Positions 1 to 8,165 of a stretch of DNA of 64,000 nucleotides are shown piece by piece (position 1 is the stretch's first letter; each line of letters starts with the position of its first letter). A model generated the notes under the pieces. It was given only the letters and a program-made list of their open reading frames with translations, did no database searches and was not told the origin of the DNA. The position numbers and the translations under genes are program-made. Origin of the DNA: Psychrobacter sp. PG1. GTDB lineage: Bacteria > Pseudomonadota > Gammaproteobacteria > Pseudomonadales > Moraxellaceae. Where the stretch lies: assembly GCF_014897815.1 (NCBI RefSeq), contig NZ_JABUZG010000046.1, positions 1 to 64,000 on the forward strand. Reading direction: 5' to 3'.

Positions 1-71
1 AGTGAATTATACTATATATTTTGGGTTTGGTATTAGTACTAACCTATGACTTATTGAGTACGTAATATGGC

Positions 72-503
72 TTAGCTACCGCGGTAAGTGCTATAGCCGT
101 ATGGAGACAAAGTGATTGGCACATGGTAATGGTTATCGCCTTCGATATTGAAGTTGACTTCAACATACGGATAGAAAGACTCTAGACCTTGATTTCGGAA
201 ATAAGGAGTCGTCTCAAAAATCAACTTATAAGTACCGTCATGCTCAACACCGTCTTGATTCGGTAAGAAGTTGCCGATACGACCATTATTATCAGTCTTT
301 TGCGCATTAAGCAATTTCCAGCTACCAGTTTTCTCTTGCATCATCAGTTTTACATTGACGTTTGGTGCTGGTTTACCCGTGCTAATATCTAAAATATGAC
401 TAGATAATTGATATTTATCTTGATCACCAGCAGCATGGCTAGCCGTTGCAGTCATAGCTAATACGCTACCAAATGCAGCTGCCTTGAGTAAGTTGTTTTT
501 CAT
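72..503 (-). CDS. Periplasmic 5-hydroxyisourate hydrolase (transthyretin-like)
   Basis: Predicted 143-residue exported protein of the transthyretin-like / HIU hydrolase family, which hydrolyses 5-hydroxyisourate in the urate-to-allantoin pathway. Residues 1-24 are a Sec signal peptide (basic start, hydrophobic core, cleavage after SHAA). The mature part carries the family landmarks: His36 in SSHILD, Arg75 in NNGRIG, His127 in HYHVP, and the C-terminal signature YRGS at 140-143. The mature length of about 119 residues is normal. No other purine-degradation gene is nearby, so the physiological substrate is uncertain; the export signal means it acts in the periplasm. Family assignment is firm, the exact substrate less so. 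Confidence 0.85.
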   Translation of the reverse strand: MKNNLLKAAAFGSVLAMTATASHAAGDQDKYQLSSHILDISTGKPAPNVNVKLMMQEKTGSWKLLNAQKTDNNGRIGNFLPNQDGVEHDGTYKLIFETTPYFRNQGLESFYPYVEVNFNIEGDNHYHVPITLSPYGYSTYRGS

Positions 504-739
504 GAATCATCCTATTCAGTCAATTGTATGTGTTAAATGAATTATCTTCTTCAGCAAGCTATTTACTATTTTTAAGTATGCCTGTCCGCAGAACATAACC
601 GTGATTTACCTCAAAAACATAATCAATCATGTTGTTCATTAAAAATATATTCATCATTATAGGCTTAATGTACTGGTGTAGTTTATATTGTTAATAAGAC
701 CGTATAATTAAGATAATTTTAACTTATATAAAAATGAGT

Positions 740-768
740 ATAGTGAATGTAAAACTTACATTCGCTAT
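740..768. repeat. 13-bp inverted repeat (hairpin)
   Basis: The arms at 740-752 and 756-768 pair over 13 positions with one G.T wobble and a three-base loop (aac). No T-tract follows on either strand, so it is not an obvious intrinsic terminator. It could be a regulatory hairpin or a small palindromic repeat. Confidence 0.4.
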
Positions 769-835
769 AATTCGTGTTACTCATAAATAAAAAGCATCAA
801 TGCCATGATTGAACATTGCAATTGCTTGATTTAAG

Positions 836-873
836 ACAAAAAAATAGCAGACTATCTGAATGATGGTCTGCTA
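836..873 (-). terminator. Intrinsic terminator of serA
   Basis: On the minus strand a 12-bp stem (arms 862-873 and 845-856, one G.T pair, five-base loop) is followed directly by a run of seven or more T, about 40 bases past the serA stop codon. Confidence 0.85.
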
Positions 874-911
874 CTGTTACGCTAAAAATTATGCTTACAT
901 GCAAATATTAT

Positions 912-2138
912 TTAAAACAAAATACGCACGCGAATCGTCTCTTCTACGTCTTTTAACTGATCTAGCGCGGCAGTTGAATCATTGTAATCAACATCCATGA
1001 CCAAATAACCGACATCGCCTTCTGTCATTAGGCTCTGTGCTAGGATGTTAATTCCTGCTTCTGCAAACAGACGGTTGATCTGAGACAACACGCCTGGCAC
1101 GTTTCTATGAATATGTAACAGACGATGCGAGTTTTCTTTGAATGGAATAGAAACTTCTGGGAAGTTCACGGCTGTCGCTGTGTCACCTTGGTCAGAGTAT
1201 CTAACAAACTTATCAGCGACTTCAAGTCCGATATTGGCTTGTGCTTCTTGAGTTGAGCCACCGATATGCGGTGTCAAGATGACGTTATCAAATTTACGCA
1301 GTGGTGATTCAAACTCTTCATCAGCTGATTTTGGCTCTTTCGGGAACACGTCGATCGCTGCGCCCAAGATTTTACCAGATTCAAGTACAGCGGCTAAATC
1401 ATCAATCTCTACGCAAGTACCACGAGCGGCATTGATAAAGTAACTGCCGTCTTTCATATGCGCGAACTGCTCTGCTTTCATCATGTAGCGGGTGCTTGGT
1501 ACATCAGGTACATGCAATGTCACGATGTCAGCCGTTGATAGTAGCTCTTCTAAGCTACCTACTTGTACCGCATTACCTAGTGGCAATTTGGTCACAGCAT
1601 CATGATAAATGACTTTCATACCAAAGCTTTCTGCCAAGACAGACAGTTGCGAGCCGATAGAACCATAACCGACGATACCGATAGTCTTACCACGTACTTC
1701 ATGTGAGTTGGTCGCAGACTTGCCCCAACCACCGCGATGTACTGTGGCGTTCTTTTCAGGGATACCGCGGTATAGCATGATGGCTTCGGCCAATACCAAT
1801 TCAGCTACCGAACGGGTGTTTGAGTATGGCGCGTTAAAGACGGGGATACCCAAATCACGTGCGGCGTCTAAGTCTACTTGGTTGGTACCGATACAAAAGC
1901 AACCAATACCGATGAGCTTGTGCGCGTGCTCAAGTACTTCACGTGTCAATTGCGTACGCGAACGGATACCGATAAAGTGAGCATCTTTAATCTTTTCGAT
2001 CAGCTCATCTTGATCTAATGCGTGACTGATATTCTCGATGTTATGATAACCAGCTCCTTCCAATACTTTTAAAGCATTGTCATGTAGACCTTCAAGCAAT
2101 AAAAACCGGATTTTGTCTTTTTGTAGTGATAACGCCAT
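912..2138 (-). CDS. serA: D-3-phosphoglycerate dehydrogenase
   Basis: Catalyses the NAD-dependent oxidation of 3-phosphoglycerate, the first step of L-serine synthesis, in the cytoplasm. The 408 residues match the E. coli-type enzyme (about 410): N-terminal substrate domain, Rossmann domain with the dinucleotide motif GIVGYGSIGSQ, the catalytic Arg in INAARG, a Glu in PKEPKSADEEF, the catalytic His in LTPHIGGSTQEA, and a C-terminal ACT domain beginning near HRLLHIHRNVPG that normally gives serine feedback inhibition. ATG start at 2138. It is divergent from the flavoprotein gene at 2620, a likely metabolic partner. A strong terminator follows. High confidence. Confidence 0.97.
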   Translation of the reverse strand: MALSLQKDKIRFLLLEGLHDNALKVLEGAGYHNIENISHALDQDELIEKIKDAHFIGIRSRTQLTREVLEHAHKLIGIGCFCIGTNQVDLDAARDLGIPVFNAPYSNTRSVAELVLAEAIMLYRGIPEKNATVHRGGWGKSATNSHEVRGKTIGIVGYGSIGSQLSVLAESFGMKVIYHDAVTKLPLGNAVQVGSLEELLSTADIVTLHVPDVPSTRYMMKAEQFAHMKDGSYFINAARGTCVEIDDLAAVLESGKILGAAIDVFPKEPKSADEEFESPLRKFDNVILTPHIGGSTQEAQANIGLEVADKFVRYSDQGDTATAVNFPEVSIPFKENSHRLLHIHRNVPGVLSQINRLFAEAGINILAQSLMTEGDVGYLVMDVDYNDSTAALDQLKDVEETIRVRILF

Positions 2139-2188
2139 ATGAGAGCTGTCCTATAATTGTCTTGTAAAATTATCTGAGGGATAATCTG

Positions 2189-2295
2189 TAGTCGAAGCCG
2201 TTTAAAGTAGGTACAAAGTAACCAAGCGCAAACCATACACTGAGTACATTAAATGAGGTTAACGTCGTAACCACTTACCAATGCTTTAACTATAG
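2189..2295. repeat. Dispersed intergenic repeat, copy 1
   Basis: About 105 bases that align by eye with 17926-18041. Shared blocks include AGTCGA, CGTTTAAAGT, GCGCAAA, ATACACT and TTAACG in the same order and spacing. Both copies are intergenic. Copy 1 lies about 50 bases upstream of the serA start. No transposase, flanking inverted repeats or target duplications are obvious. Confidence 0.6.
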
Positions 2296-2545
2296 GGTGG
2301 GTGAAACGAAAACAGTCTGGATATCTTACACAAAATTGGGCGGCGATGTTAGCAGATTAGATGAATTATTGGTTATCAAGCCTGAAAACTTTTTATGCTA
2401 TAGTAAATCACGCTGTTCGACGTTTATTAAACTATTTTTTGCCATTTACCGCCATATAAGCACGCAGCATGACATCTTTCTATCATTGCTTTACTGGCTC
2501 ACTTATAATCATATAAATACGTACTATATAAACATACCTATGTAG

Positions 2546-2574
2546 CTATGTTTATATCCATTTAGCGATATAAT
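2546..2574 (+). promoter_or_regulatory. Candidate promoter for the flavoprotein gene
   Basis: A perfect -10 box TATAAT at 2569-2574 lies 45 bases before the ATG. The element 17 bases upstream (CTATGT) is a poor -35 match, so this is a candidate only. Confidence 0.35.
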
Positions 2575-2619
2575 AATCCCCTTTAGGCATAGCGCTTACG
2601 TTTATACCGAGATTTGACC

Positions 2620-4062
2620 ATGACTTCTTTATCTAGCCAAAGTACCTCTGCAACCCATACAGCTGCTGTTCAAACTATTTTGAGCACTTTGATGGATGTT
2701 CATCAGTTTGACGCCAGCCAAATCAAAACCGACCCTAAGAGCTTAGAGCATTGGGGCAAAGATTGGACCAAGCACTTTGCCCCCGCTGCTGCTGCTATCG
2801 TCTTTCCGAAGACTACTGAGCAAGTACAAGCCATCGTACTGCTTGCCAATGAGTACAATGTGGTGCTAACGCCAAGTGGCGGTCGTACTGGTTTGTCAGC
2901 TGGTGCTGTCGCCGCCAATGGTGAGATTGTCGTCAGTATGGATAAGATGAACCGTATCGGACAGTTCTATCCGGCCGATCGAATAGTTGAAGTCGAAGCC
3001 GGTGTTATCACGCAGCAATTGCAACAATTTGCTGAATCGAAAGACCTCTACTACCCTGTCGACTTTGCCTCAGCTGGCTCAAGTCAAATAGGTGGCAATA
3101 TTGGCACCAATGCAGGCGGCATCAAAGTCATACGCTACGGCATGACCCGTCAATGGATCATGGGGCTGACAGTGGTCACTGGTAAAGGCGATATCTTGCA
3201 GCTCAATCGCGGTATGGTCAAGAACGCCACGGGTTATGACTTGCGTCAATTGTTTATCGGTAGCGAAGGCACACTTGGGCTTGTCACCCATGCGCAAATC
3301 AAGCTTGAGCGTCAGCCACAAGACTTAAATGTCATGGTACTTGGTATGGACAGCTTTAATGATGTCATGAATGTGCTATCAGTCTTCCAAGCGAAGATTG
3401 ACTTGACCGCGTTTGAATTCTTTGATGATGTGGCGATTGATAAGTTGATGGCACATGGTCAAGTACAAGAGCCATTTGAGTCGCGCACCAAGTTCTATAC
3501 GCTATTAGAGTTTGAAGCACCATACGAGCCTATCATGGATAAAGCCATGGCGATATTTGAGCATTGTATGGAACAAGGTTGGGTCGTCGATGGTGTCATG
3601 AGCCAGAGCTTGGCACAGGCTGAAGAGCTGTGGAAATTGCGCGAATACATCTCCGAGACCATCTCAGTATTTACGCCTTATAAGAACGATGTATCCGTAC
3701 TGATAAGCTATGTCCCTGAGTTTATCACCGAGATTGATCACATCGTTAGCAGCAACTACCCTGACTTTGAAGTCTGCTGGTTCGGTCATATTGGCGATGG
3801 TAACTTGCACCTTAATATTCTAAAGCCTGAAAACATGAGCAAAGATGATTTCTTTGCCGAGTGTCAAATCGTCAACAAACACGTGTTTGAGACGGTGCAA
3901 AAATATGGCGGTTCAGTATCTGCTGAACATGGCGTCGGTATGACTAAAAAGCCTTATTTACAATATAGCCGCAGTGAGATTGAGATTGAGTACTTACGAG
4001 AAGTCAAAAAAGTATTTGATCCGAATAACATTATGAACCGTGGCAAAATTTTTGATATGTAA
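2620..4062 (+). CDS. FAD-binding D-2-hydroxyacid dehydrogenase, probably D-2-hydroxyglutarate dehydrogenase
   Basis: A 480-residue flavoprotein of the GlcD/D-lactate dehydrogenase type: an N-terminal PCMH FAD-binding domain (VFPKTTEQVQAIV, TPSGGRTGLSAGAV, SSQIGGNIGTNAGGIKVIRYG) and a C-terminal FAD-oxidase domain (GHIGDGNLHLNIL, SAEHGVGMTKK, DPNNIMNRGKIFD). The early W-G-K-D-W segment resembles D-2-hydroxyglutarate dehydrogenases. A TTG lies two codons upstream, but the ATG at 2620 is the natural start. Divergence from serA supports the assignment: bacterial SerA reduces 2-oxoglutarate to D-2-hydroxyglutarate, and in Pseudomonas a neighbouring dehydrogenase re-oxidises it. D-lactate or glycolate as substrate cannot be excluded. 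Confidence 0.8.
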   Translation: MTSLSSQSTSATHTAAVQTILSTLMDVHQFDASQIKTDPKSLEHWGKDWTKHFAPAAAAIVFPKTTEQVQAIVLLANEYNVVLTPSGGRTGLSAGAVAANGEIVVSMDKMNRIGQFYPADRIVEVEAGVITQQLQQFAESKDLYYPVDFASAGSSQIGGNIGTNAGGIKVIRYGMTRQWIMGLTVVTGKGDILQLNRGMVKNATGYDLRQLFIGSEGTLGLVTHAQIKLERQPQDLNVMVLGMDSFNDVMNVLSVFQAKIDLTAFEFFDDVAIDKLMAHGQVQEPFESRTKFYTLLEFEAPYEPIMDKAMAIFEHCMEQGWVVDGVMSQSLAQAEELWKLREYISETISVFTPYKNDVSVLISYVPEFITEIDHIVSSNYPDFEVCWFGHIGDGNLHLNILKPENMSKDDFFAECQIVNKHVFETVQKYGGSVSAEHGVGMTKKPYLQYSRSEIEIEYLREVKKVFDPNNIMNRGKIFDM

Positions 4063-4102
4063 GTGCTTATTTAATAATTAAAGTAATAAATAAGCGAGTA
4101 TG

Positions 4103-4140
4103 AAAAAGACGCTAAACGTGATGGTTTAGCGTTTTTTTTT
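4103..4140 (+). terminator. Intrinsic terminator of the flavoprotein gene
   Basis: Nine-base-pair stem (4109-4117 with 4124-4132, loop gtgatg) followed by eight T, about 45 bases after the stop codon. Confidence 0.9.
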
Positions 4141-4159
4141 GGCTTATAAAAGTGATTAT

Positions 4160-4789
4160 TTATAAAAATAACAATACTAGCGCTACCACTAATAACACAC
4201 TTAAAAAACCTTGGACGATTAAAAATGCTTGGTGCGGGGCAACGATATGACGAAACATGTTGCCCAGTGCATTATAGGTAATACCAGCCGCTTTAATATG
4301 TGGCGGCGTATCAAAGGTTTTGATGATTTGTAAAAAATTCTCGGTACGATCAGGCGACCAATTATGCGGTGCAAATGGCAAATATGGCGATAACTGTGCC
4401 GCTTGCTTTTTGCTCGCTGGTGACCATAACCAACGCTCTAAAAATAATAAGCGCATACGCCAATCCGCAAAACGGCGATGTTCTATCGTCTGCAACAGCA
4501 ATATTTCAGTATTCTTATGACGCTTATCCGCAAATATGCGTTGCTTTAAGGCAAATACGTGCGCTTTCTCACCTTCGATGCATTGCAAAAAATGACCACT
4601 ACCATAACATAGAGTACCTGTAATGCCATGCTGTTGATTATAGTTACGCGCATGACATTCTACTTCATCAAATATAGAGGCGCTTAAACGTGAAACAAGC
4701 GTCAAACTACTAACATACACCAATTGAACCAGCGCTGAGTCTTCTATCTCATCCCAGCTACTGACTCTATTGTTGTGACTTGAGGGCAT
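4160..4789 (-). CDS. BLUF-domain blue-light sensor with C-terminal membrane anchor
   Basis: A 209-residue protein with an N-terminal BLUF (FAD-binding blue-light) domain at about 20-115. The photochemical residues are all present: Tyr25 (VYVSS), Asn51 before HGITGTL, Gln69 (HFLQCIEGE), Trp110 and Met112 (FADWRM). A linker of about 70 residues is followed by a strongly hydrophobic helix at about 187-209 reaching the C-terminus, which looks like a tail anchor. Typical short BLUF proteins (about 140-160 residues) lack this. There is no enzymatic output domain such as EAL or a cyclase, so the output is probably protein-protein contact at the inner membrane. Monocistronic, leftward. Confidence 0.85.
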   Translation of the reverse strand: MPSSHNNRVSSWDEIEDSALVQLVYVSSLTLVSRLSASIFDEVECHARNYNQQHGITGTLCYGSGHFLQCIEGEKAHVFALKQRIFADKRHKNTEILLLQTIEHRRFADWRMRLLFLERWLWSPASKKQAAQLSPYLPFAPHNWSPDRTENFLQIIKTFDTPPHIKAAGITYNALGNMFRHIVAPHQAFLIVQGFLSVLLVVALVLLFL

Positions 4790-5405
4790 AATAAAAAAAT
4801 CCTAAAAAACCGATTAAATACGGCTAAACAAAACAAACACAACGACGCCCCAATGAAAAAAGACAGCGACTCACAAAAACGTAGCAAATAGTTACCACGT
4901 TAAACTGTCATTACTTGAGTAGCTTGTTATGATAACGAGCAAAACAAATAGACCAAAACCAAATAGGTCAAAACTAAGCATTCTAAGATATGCTATTTAA
5001 AAATAATGTTAAGCTAACAGAATATCTGTACTGGCATCTTCAGGTTAGAAGCTGTACCAAACACTTGGCTTATATTAACCCCAACGACTGTTTGTGAACA
5101 TTATGAAAAATTTTATAGTCACTTTAATTCACAGCTAATTTAATTTACAGACACTCTAATTTGTAGCTACTTTAAAATGATATGAGGTTTAAAAAACACG
5201 TCAGTAACGCCAAAGCTGACAGAAGTCATAAGATAAATTATCTTCATAACTTATTGTAAATACAATGATAATTGATTGTAACGGTAATACTTTATGATTG
5301 GAATATTTTTATCACTTTTTTTACACAAAAAATTGCCAACTGAATTGTGGCAACGCATGCTATTTGATATCACTAAAATTAATAAAGATCCAAAACAGGA
5401 ACATT
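4790..5405. other. Divergent intergenic region between the BLUF gene and the GNAT-nitrilase gene
   Basis: 616 very AT-rich bases without a believable gene. They hold a 16-bp-period repeat array (5119-5182) and must contain the promoters of both flanking genes, which I could not place with confidence. Confidence 0.55.
5119..5182. repeat. Degenerate 16-bp tandem repeat, four units
   Basis: Units at 5119-5134, 5135-5150, 5151-5166 and 5167-5182 share a core resembling CTTTAATTTACAG. The first three are clearly related (TCACTTTAATTCACAG, CTAATTTAATTTACAG, ACACTCTAATTTGTAG); the fourth is only partial. It lies in the divergent BLUF / GNAT-nitrilase promoter region. Confidence 0.5.
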
Positions 5406-7043
5406 ATGAGCAAAATAGAAAAACTAGACGACTTTCATCTAACCATCGCTGAAATCAAGAAAAAAGACTATCCACAATTAAAAGCACTGATGGATCGTGT
5501 CTATGTCAACTTGGGCGGTGCATGGTCAAAGAACACTATTAATACCTTAATCGATGCCTTCCCTGAAGGTCAGATCGCTTTATTTGATCATGATCAATTG
5601 ATTGGTATCGTGTTATCTATGCGTGTTGATTATGCCACGTTTTCTAACCCGCACACCTACGACGACTTGATTGGTCATAAAGAGATTATCAGAGACAACC
5701 CTGAAGGCGATGCTATTTACGGTCTAGATGCGCTGATCGACCCTGAATACCGTGGTTATCGCCTAGGACGTCGATTATACGATGCCCGTAAAGAGCTGTG
5801 TCGCCAGTTAAACTTCCGAGCTATTTTGGCTGGTGGTCGTATCCCGAACTATCATAACCATCAAGATCTCACACCTGGCGAATATATTGAAGCCGTCGCG
5901 GCTCGTGAAATTCATGATTCTGCATTGTCTTTCCAGCTCTCAAATGGCTTTATCGTCAAGCGTATCTTAACGGCATATCTGCCTGACGATAAACAATCTA
6001 AAGGTTTTGCTACTCTACTTGAGTGGGCAAATATTTATTACGAGCCGCAAGATTATAAGCCAAACACTCGTAAGTCTGAGGTGCGTATTGGTGGCATCCA
6101 ATGGCAAATGCGTGAAGTCGAGTCACCTGAAGAGCTGCTGCAGCAAGTCGAATTCTTTGTCGATATTATGGCTGATTACAACTCTGACTTTGCTTGTTTA
6201 CCAGAGTTCTTTAACGCACCGCTGATGGGTCTGTGTGAATCGACGGATCAAAACGTCGCTATTCGATTTTTGGCCGGTTATACCGAATGGTTTAAAAATG
6301 AGATATCGCATTTAGCGGTCAGCTACAACGTCAACGTCATTACAGGCTCGATGCCGTACTTGGACGAGGACGATACGTTATATAATGTCAGCTACTTGTG
6401 CCGCCGCGATGGTACGGTCGAAGAGCAGCGCAAAATCCATATTACCCCGCATGAGCGTAGCGCTTGGGTCATCGAAGGCGGTGACGAGGTTAAGGTGTTT
6501 GATACCGATGCCGGTCGTATTGGTATTTTGGTCTGTTATGACGTTGAATTCCCTGAGCTTGCCCGCCTCATGGCACTTGATGATATGGACATCTTGTTCG
6601 TGCCATTTTGGACCGATACGCAAAACGGCTATCTACGCGTGCGCCACTGCGCCCAAGCACGTGCAATTGAAAACGAATGCTATGTGATGATTTGTGGTTC
6701 GGTTGGTAACTTACCACAGGTTGAAAGTCTCGATATTCAATATGCGCAGTCCTCTATCTTCTCGCCATCAGATTTTGCTTTCCCGCATGATGCGATCATG
6801 GCAGAAACCACTGCCAACACTGAGATGGTATTCTTCTCAGATGTGAACTTAGACAAGCTTATTCATGTCCGTAACGAAGGCTCGGTACATAATCTGCTTG
6901 ATCGCCGTGATGACTTGTATAGTTTGAAGTGGAAGAGAAAATCTAAAGTATCAGCCAGTAAGCTAAGCGATGATGAGCGCCTCGAAAACTCTGGTAGTGT
7001 CCTGCTCGGTGACCCATTACAAAACCGTGCGCAAAAACCTTAA
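5406..7043 (+). CDS. Bifunctional GNAT acetyltransferase / carbon-nitrogen hydrolase
   Basis: A 545-residue two-domain protein. Residues about 10-210 are a GNAT-type acyltransferase domain; the acetyl-CoA loop is recognisable in EYRGYRLGRRLYDAR. Residues about 225-510 are a nitrilase-superfamily amidohydrolase with the Glu-Lys-Cys triad: Glu in LPEFFNAPL, Lys in RKIHITPHE, Cys in ILVCYDVEFPE. The frame stays open upstream to a TTG at 5298, but the ATG at 5406, preceded by an AGGAAC ribosome-binding site, starts a normal GNAT N-terminus. The fusion is known in bacteria, yet its substrate is not established; an acylated amine or amide is inferred. The tail after 510 is low-complexity. Confidence 0.85.
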   Translation: MSKIEKLDDFHLTIAEIKKKDYPQLKALMDRVYVNLGGAWSKNTINTLIDAFPEGQIALFDHDQLIGIVLSMRVDYATFSNPHTYDDLIGHKEIIRDNPEGDAIYGLDALIDPEYRGYRLGRRLYDARKELCRQLNFRAILAGGRIPNYHNHQDLTPGEYIEAVAAREIHDSALSFQLSNGFIVKRILTAYLPDDKQSKGFATLLEWANIYYEPQDYKPNTRKSEVRIGGIQWQMREVESPEELLQQVEFFVDIMADYNSDFACLPEFFNAPLMGLCESTDQNVAIRFLAGYTEWFKNEISHLAVSYNVNVITGSMPYLDEDDTLYNVSYLCRRDGTVEEQRKIHITPHERSAWVIEGGDEVKVFDTDAGRIGILVCYDVEFPELARLMALDDMDILFVPFWTDTQNGYLRVRHCAQARAIENECYVMICGSVGNLPQVESLDIQYAQSSIFSPSDFAFPHDAIMAETTANTEMVFFSDVNLDKLIHVRNEGSVHNLLDRRDDLYSLKWKRKSKVSASKLSDDERLENSGSVLLGDPLQNRAQKP

Positions 7044-7096
7044 TCAGTCACTTTAAAATACCAACACTGAACACGGTTTAATAAAATTTATGAATA

Positions 7097-7127
7097 ATAC
7101 GGCTGACATTTCAGCCGTTTATTTTTA
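7097..7127 (+). terminator. Intrinsic terminator of the GNAT-nitrilase gene
   Basis: Eight-base-pair stem (7099-7106 with 7111-7118, loop catt) followed by TTATTTTTAT. It falls inside the upstream extension of the next open frame, which argues that the next gene starts at 7189 rather than 7090. Confidence 0.75.
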
Positions 7128-7188
7128 TCTATCAACAACCACTTATCAAAGCCATTTATACAATACCTATAGCAAAAAAGCAGCCATT

Positions 7189-7740
7189 ATGACGACTGAT
7201 ACTGAAAAACCCATTAAAAAGCCAAAGAAAACGCCCAAGCAAAAGGGGTTGTCTATCGCTCAAAATCTACTCATATATGGCTTGGTATTTGCTGTTATTT
7301 ATACCGCTATCAATTGGTGGCGACAGCCTATCATGCCAGCCAACCCGCAATTGCAACTGACCGATTATCAAGGGCAAGTCGTTGACTTAGCGGCGCTAAG
7401 CAATGAACAACCAACGCTGGTGTATTTTTGGGGCACGTGGTGTCCCATTTGTAGTATCACCTCGCCGACCATAGACAAACTTGCCGCCGCAAATGATTAT
7501 CCAGTCGTTACGATTGCCATTAAATCAGGCACTGACCAAGAGCTGCATCGCTACCTTAATGAAAACAGCTATCGCTTTACGACGATAAATGATCAAGAAG
7601 GCAACATCTTCGCTGATTGGCAAGGACAAGTGACGCCTTCGTATGTCATCTTAAAGAATGGCGAGATGACTCAAGGGTTGACAGGAATTCAACCCTTATG
7701 GTCGCTGAAACTGCGCTTATGGTTATCATCAGTTTTTTAA
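7189..7740 (+). CDS. Membrane-anchored thioredoxin-like disulfide oxidoreductase
   Basis: A 183-residue protein: Lys-rich cytoplasmic start, one membrane helix (IAQNLLIYGLVFAVIYTAI), then a periplasmic thioredoxin fold of the TlpA/ScsD/DsbE type with the redox motif WGTWCPICS and the cis-proline segment VTPSYVILK. The fold fits a periplasmic thiol-disulfide exchange protein, perhaps supplying reductant to an oxidase or to cytochrome c maturation. An upstream in-frame ATG at 7090 would add 33 residues but overlaps a terminator hairpin, so I chose 7189. It is not next to cytochrome or scs genes, so the partner is unknown. Confidence 0.8.
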   Translation: MTTDTEKPIKKPKKTPKQKGLSIAQNLLIYGLVFAVIYTAINWWRQPIMPANPQLQLTDYQGQVVDLAALSNEQPTLVYFWGTWCPICSITSPTIDKLAAANDYPVVTIAIKSGTDQELHRYLNENSYRFTTINDQEGNIFADWQGQVTPSYVILKNGEMTQGLTGIQPLWSLKLRLWLSSVF

Positions 7741-8165
7741 CGCTTAGCCTGCTGTTTAGAGTCCAATTATTTAGAGCCCAATCGATAGACAATGGCACTT
7801 GCCATCCGTATGATTCAATAAGTGATGCATCACTCATATAAATGATTGGTTTTGGCTAAAATAAGGACAATACTGACCAGCTCTTTTTACCCTAGCCTTT
7901 TTGTCATATAATAGCTGCCAATCTCATTGCCTCTTTTTAGTTTATTGCTATCACGGTATTTTATTATCCATAAGCATATTTTATGTTGCATTCGTCTCGA
8001 TAGCATTTATTATTGACGTGAGCATATTTATGACGTTGATGCACAGCGATATCTTATAAGTGAGAAAGCGATCATCAACGGTTAAGCAGCCAGCTAAGCA
8101 TTACCCTAAATGTCACATCTGACTTTACATCGATTTTTAATCCATCTTCTAAAAAGACACCTTCT
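7741..8165. other. Intergenic region upstream of ileS
   Basis: 425 bases with no gene. A candidate sigma-70 promoter lies at 7885-7912, leaving a leader of about 250 bases before ileS. I see no T-box elements. Confidence 0.5.
7885..7912 (+). promoter_or_regulatory. Candidate ileS promoter
   Basis: Consensus -10 TATAAT at 7907-7912 with a partial -35 TTTTAC at 7885-7890, 16-base spacing. Confidence 0.35.

Larger units (their letters stand above)
504..911. other. Intergenic region between the HIU hydrolase gene and serA
   Basis: AT-rich gap of 408 bases without a credible reading frame. It holds the serA terminator (836-873), a long hairpin (740-768), and presumably the promoter of the leftward hydrolase gene, for which I could not pick convincing -35/-10 boxes. 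Confidence 0.6.
2139..2619. other. Intergenic region between serA and the divergent flavoprotein gene
   Basis: 481 bases containing a dispersed repeat copy (about 2189-2295) and a candidate promoter for the rightward gene. A short reading frame starting at 2297 begins at the repeat edge, has low-complexity composition and no recognisable domain, and I do not believe it codes. Confidence 0.55.

Noticed and set aside
2297-2545. 82-codon open frame between serA and the flavoprotein gene
   Set aside because: Begins at the edge of a dispersed repeat, has no ribosome-binding site, no domain and low-complexity translation; chance frame.
5298-5405. TTG-initiated extension of the GNAT-nitrilase gene
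   Set aside because: The ATG at 5406 has a good ribosome-binding site and matches a normal GNAT start; the extension is not conserved-looking.
7090-7188. Upstream ATG extension of the thioredoxin-like gene
   Set aside because: It overlaps a rho-independent terminator hairpin of the preceding gene, and the extra residues have no membrane or thioredoxin character.
7741-8165. Possible T-box riboswitch before ileS
   Set aside because: No T-box sequence, specifier loop or terminator/antiterminator pair is seen, and T-boxes are not expected in gammaproteobacteria.
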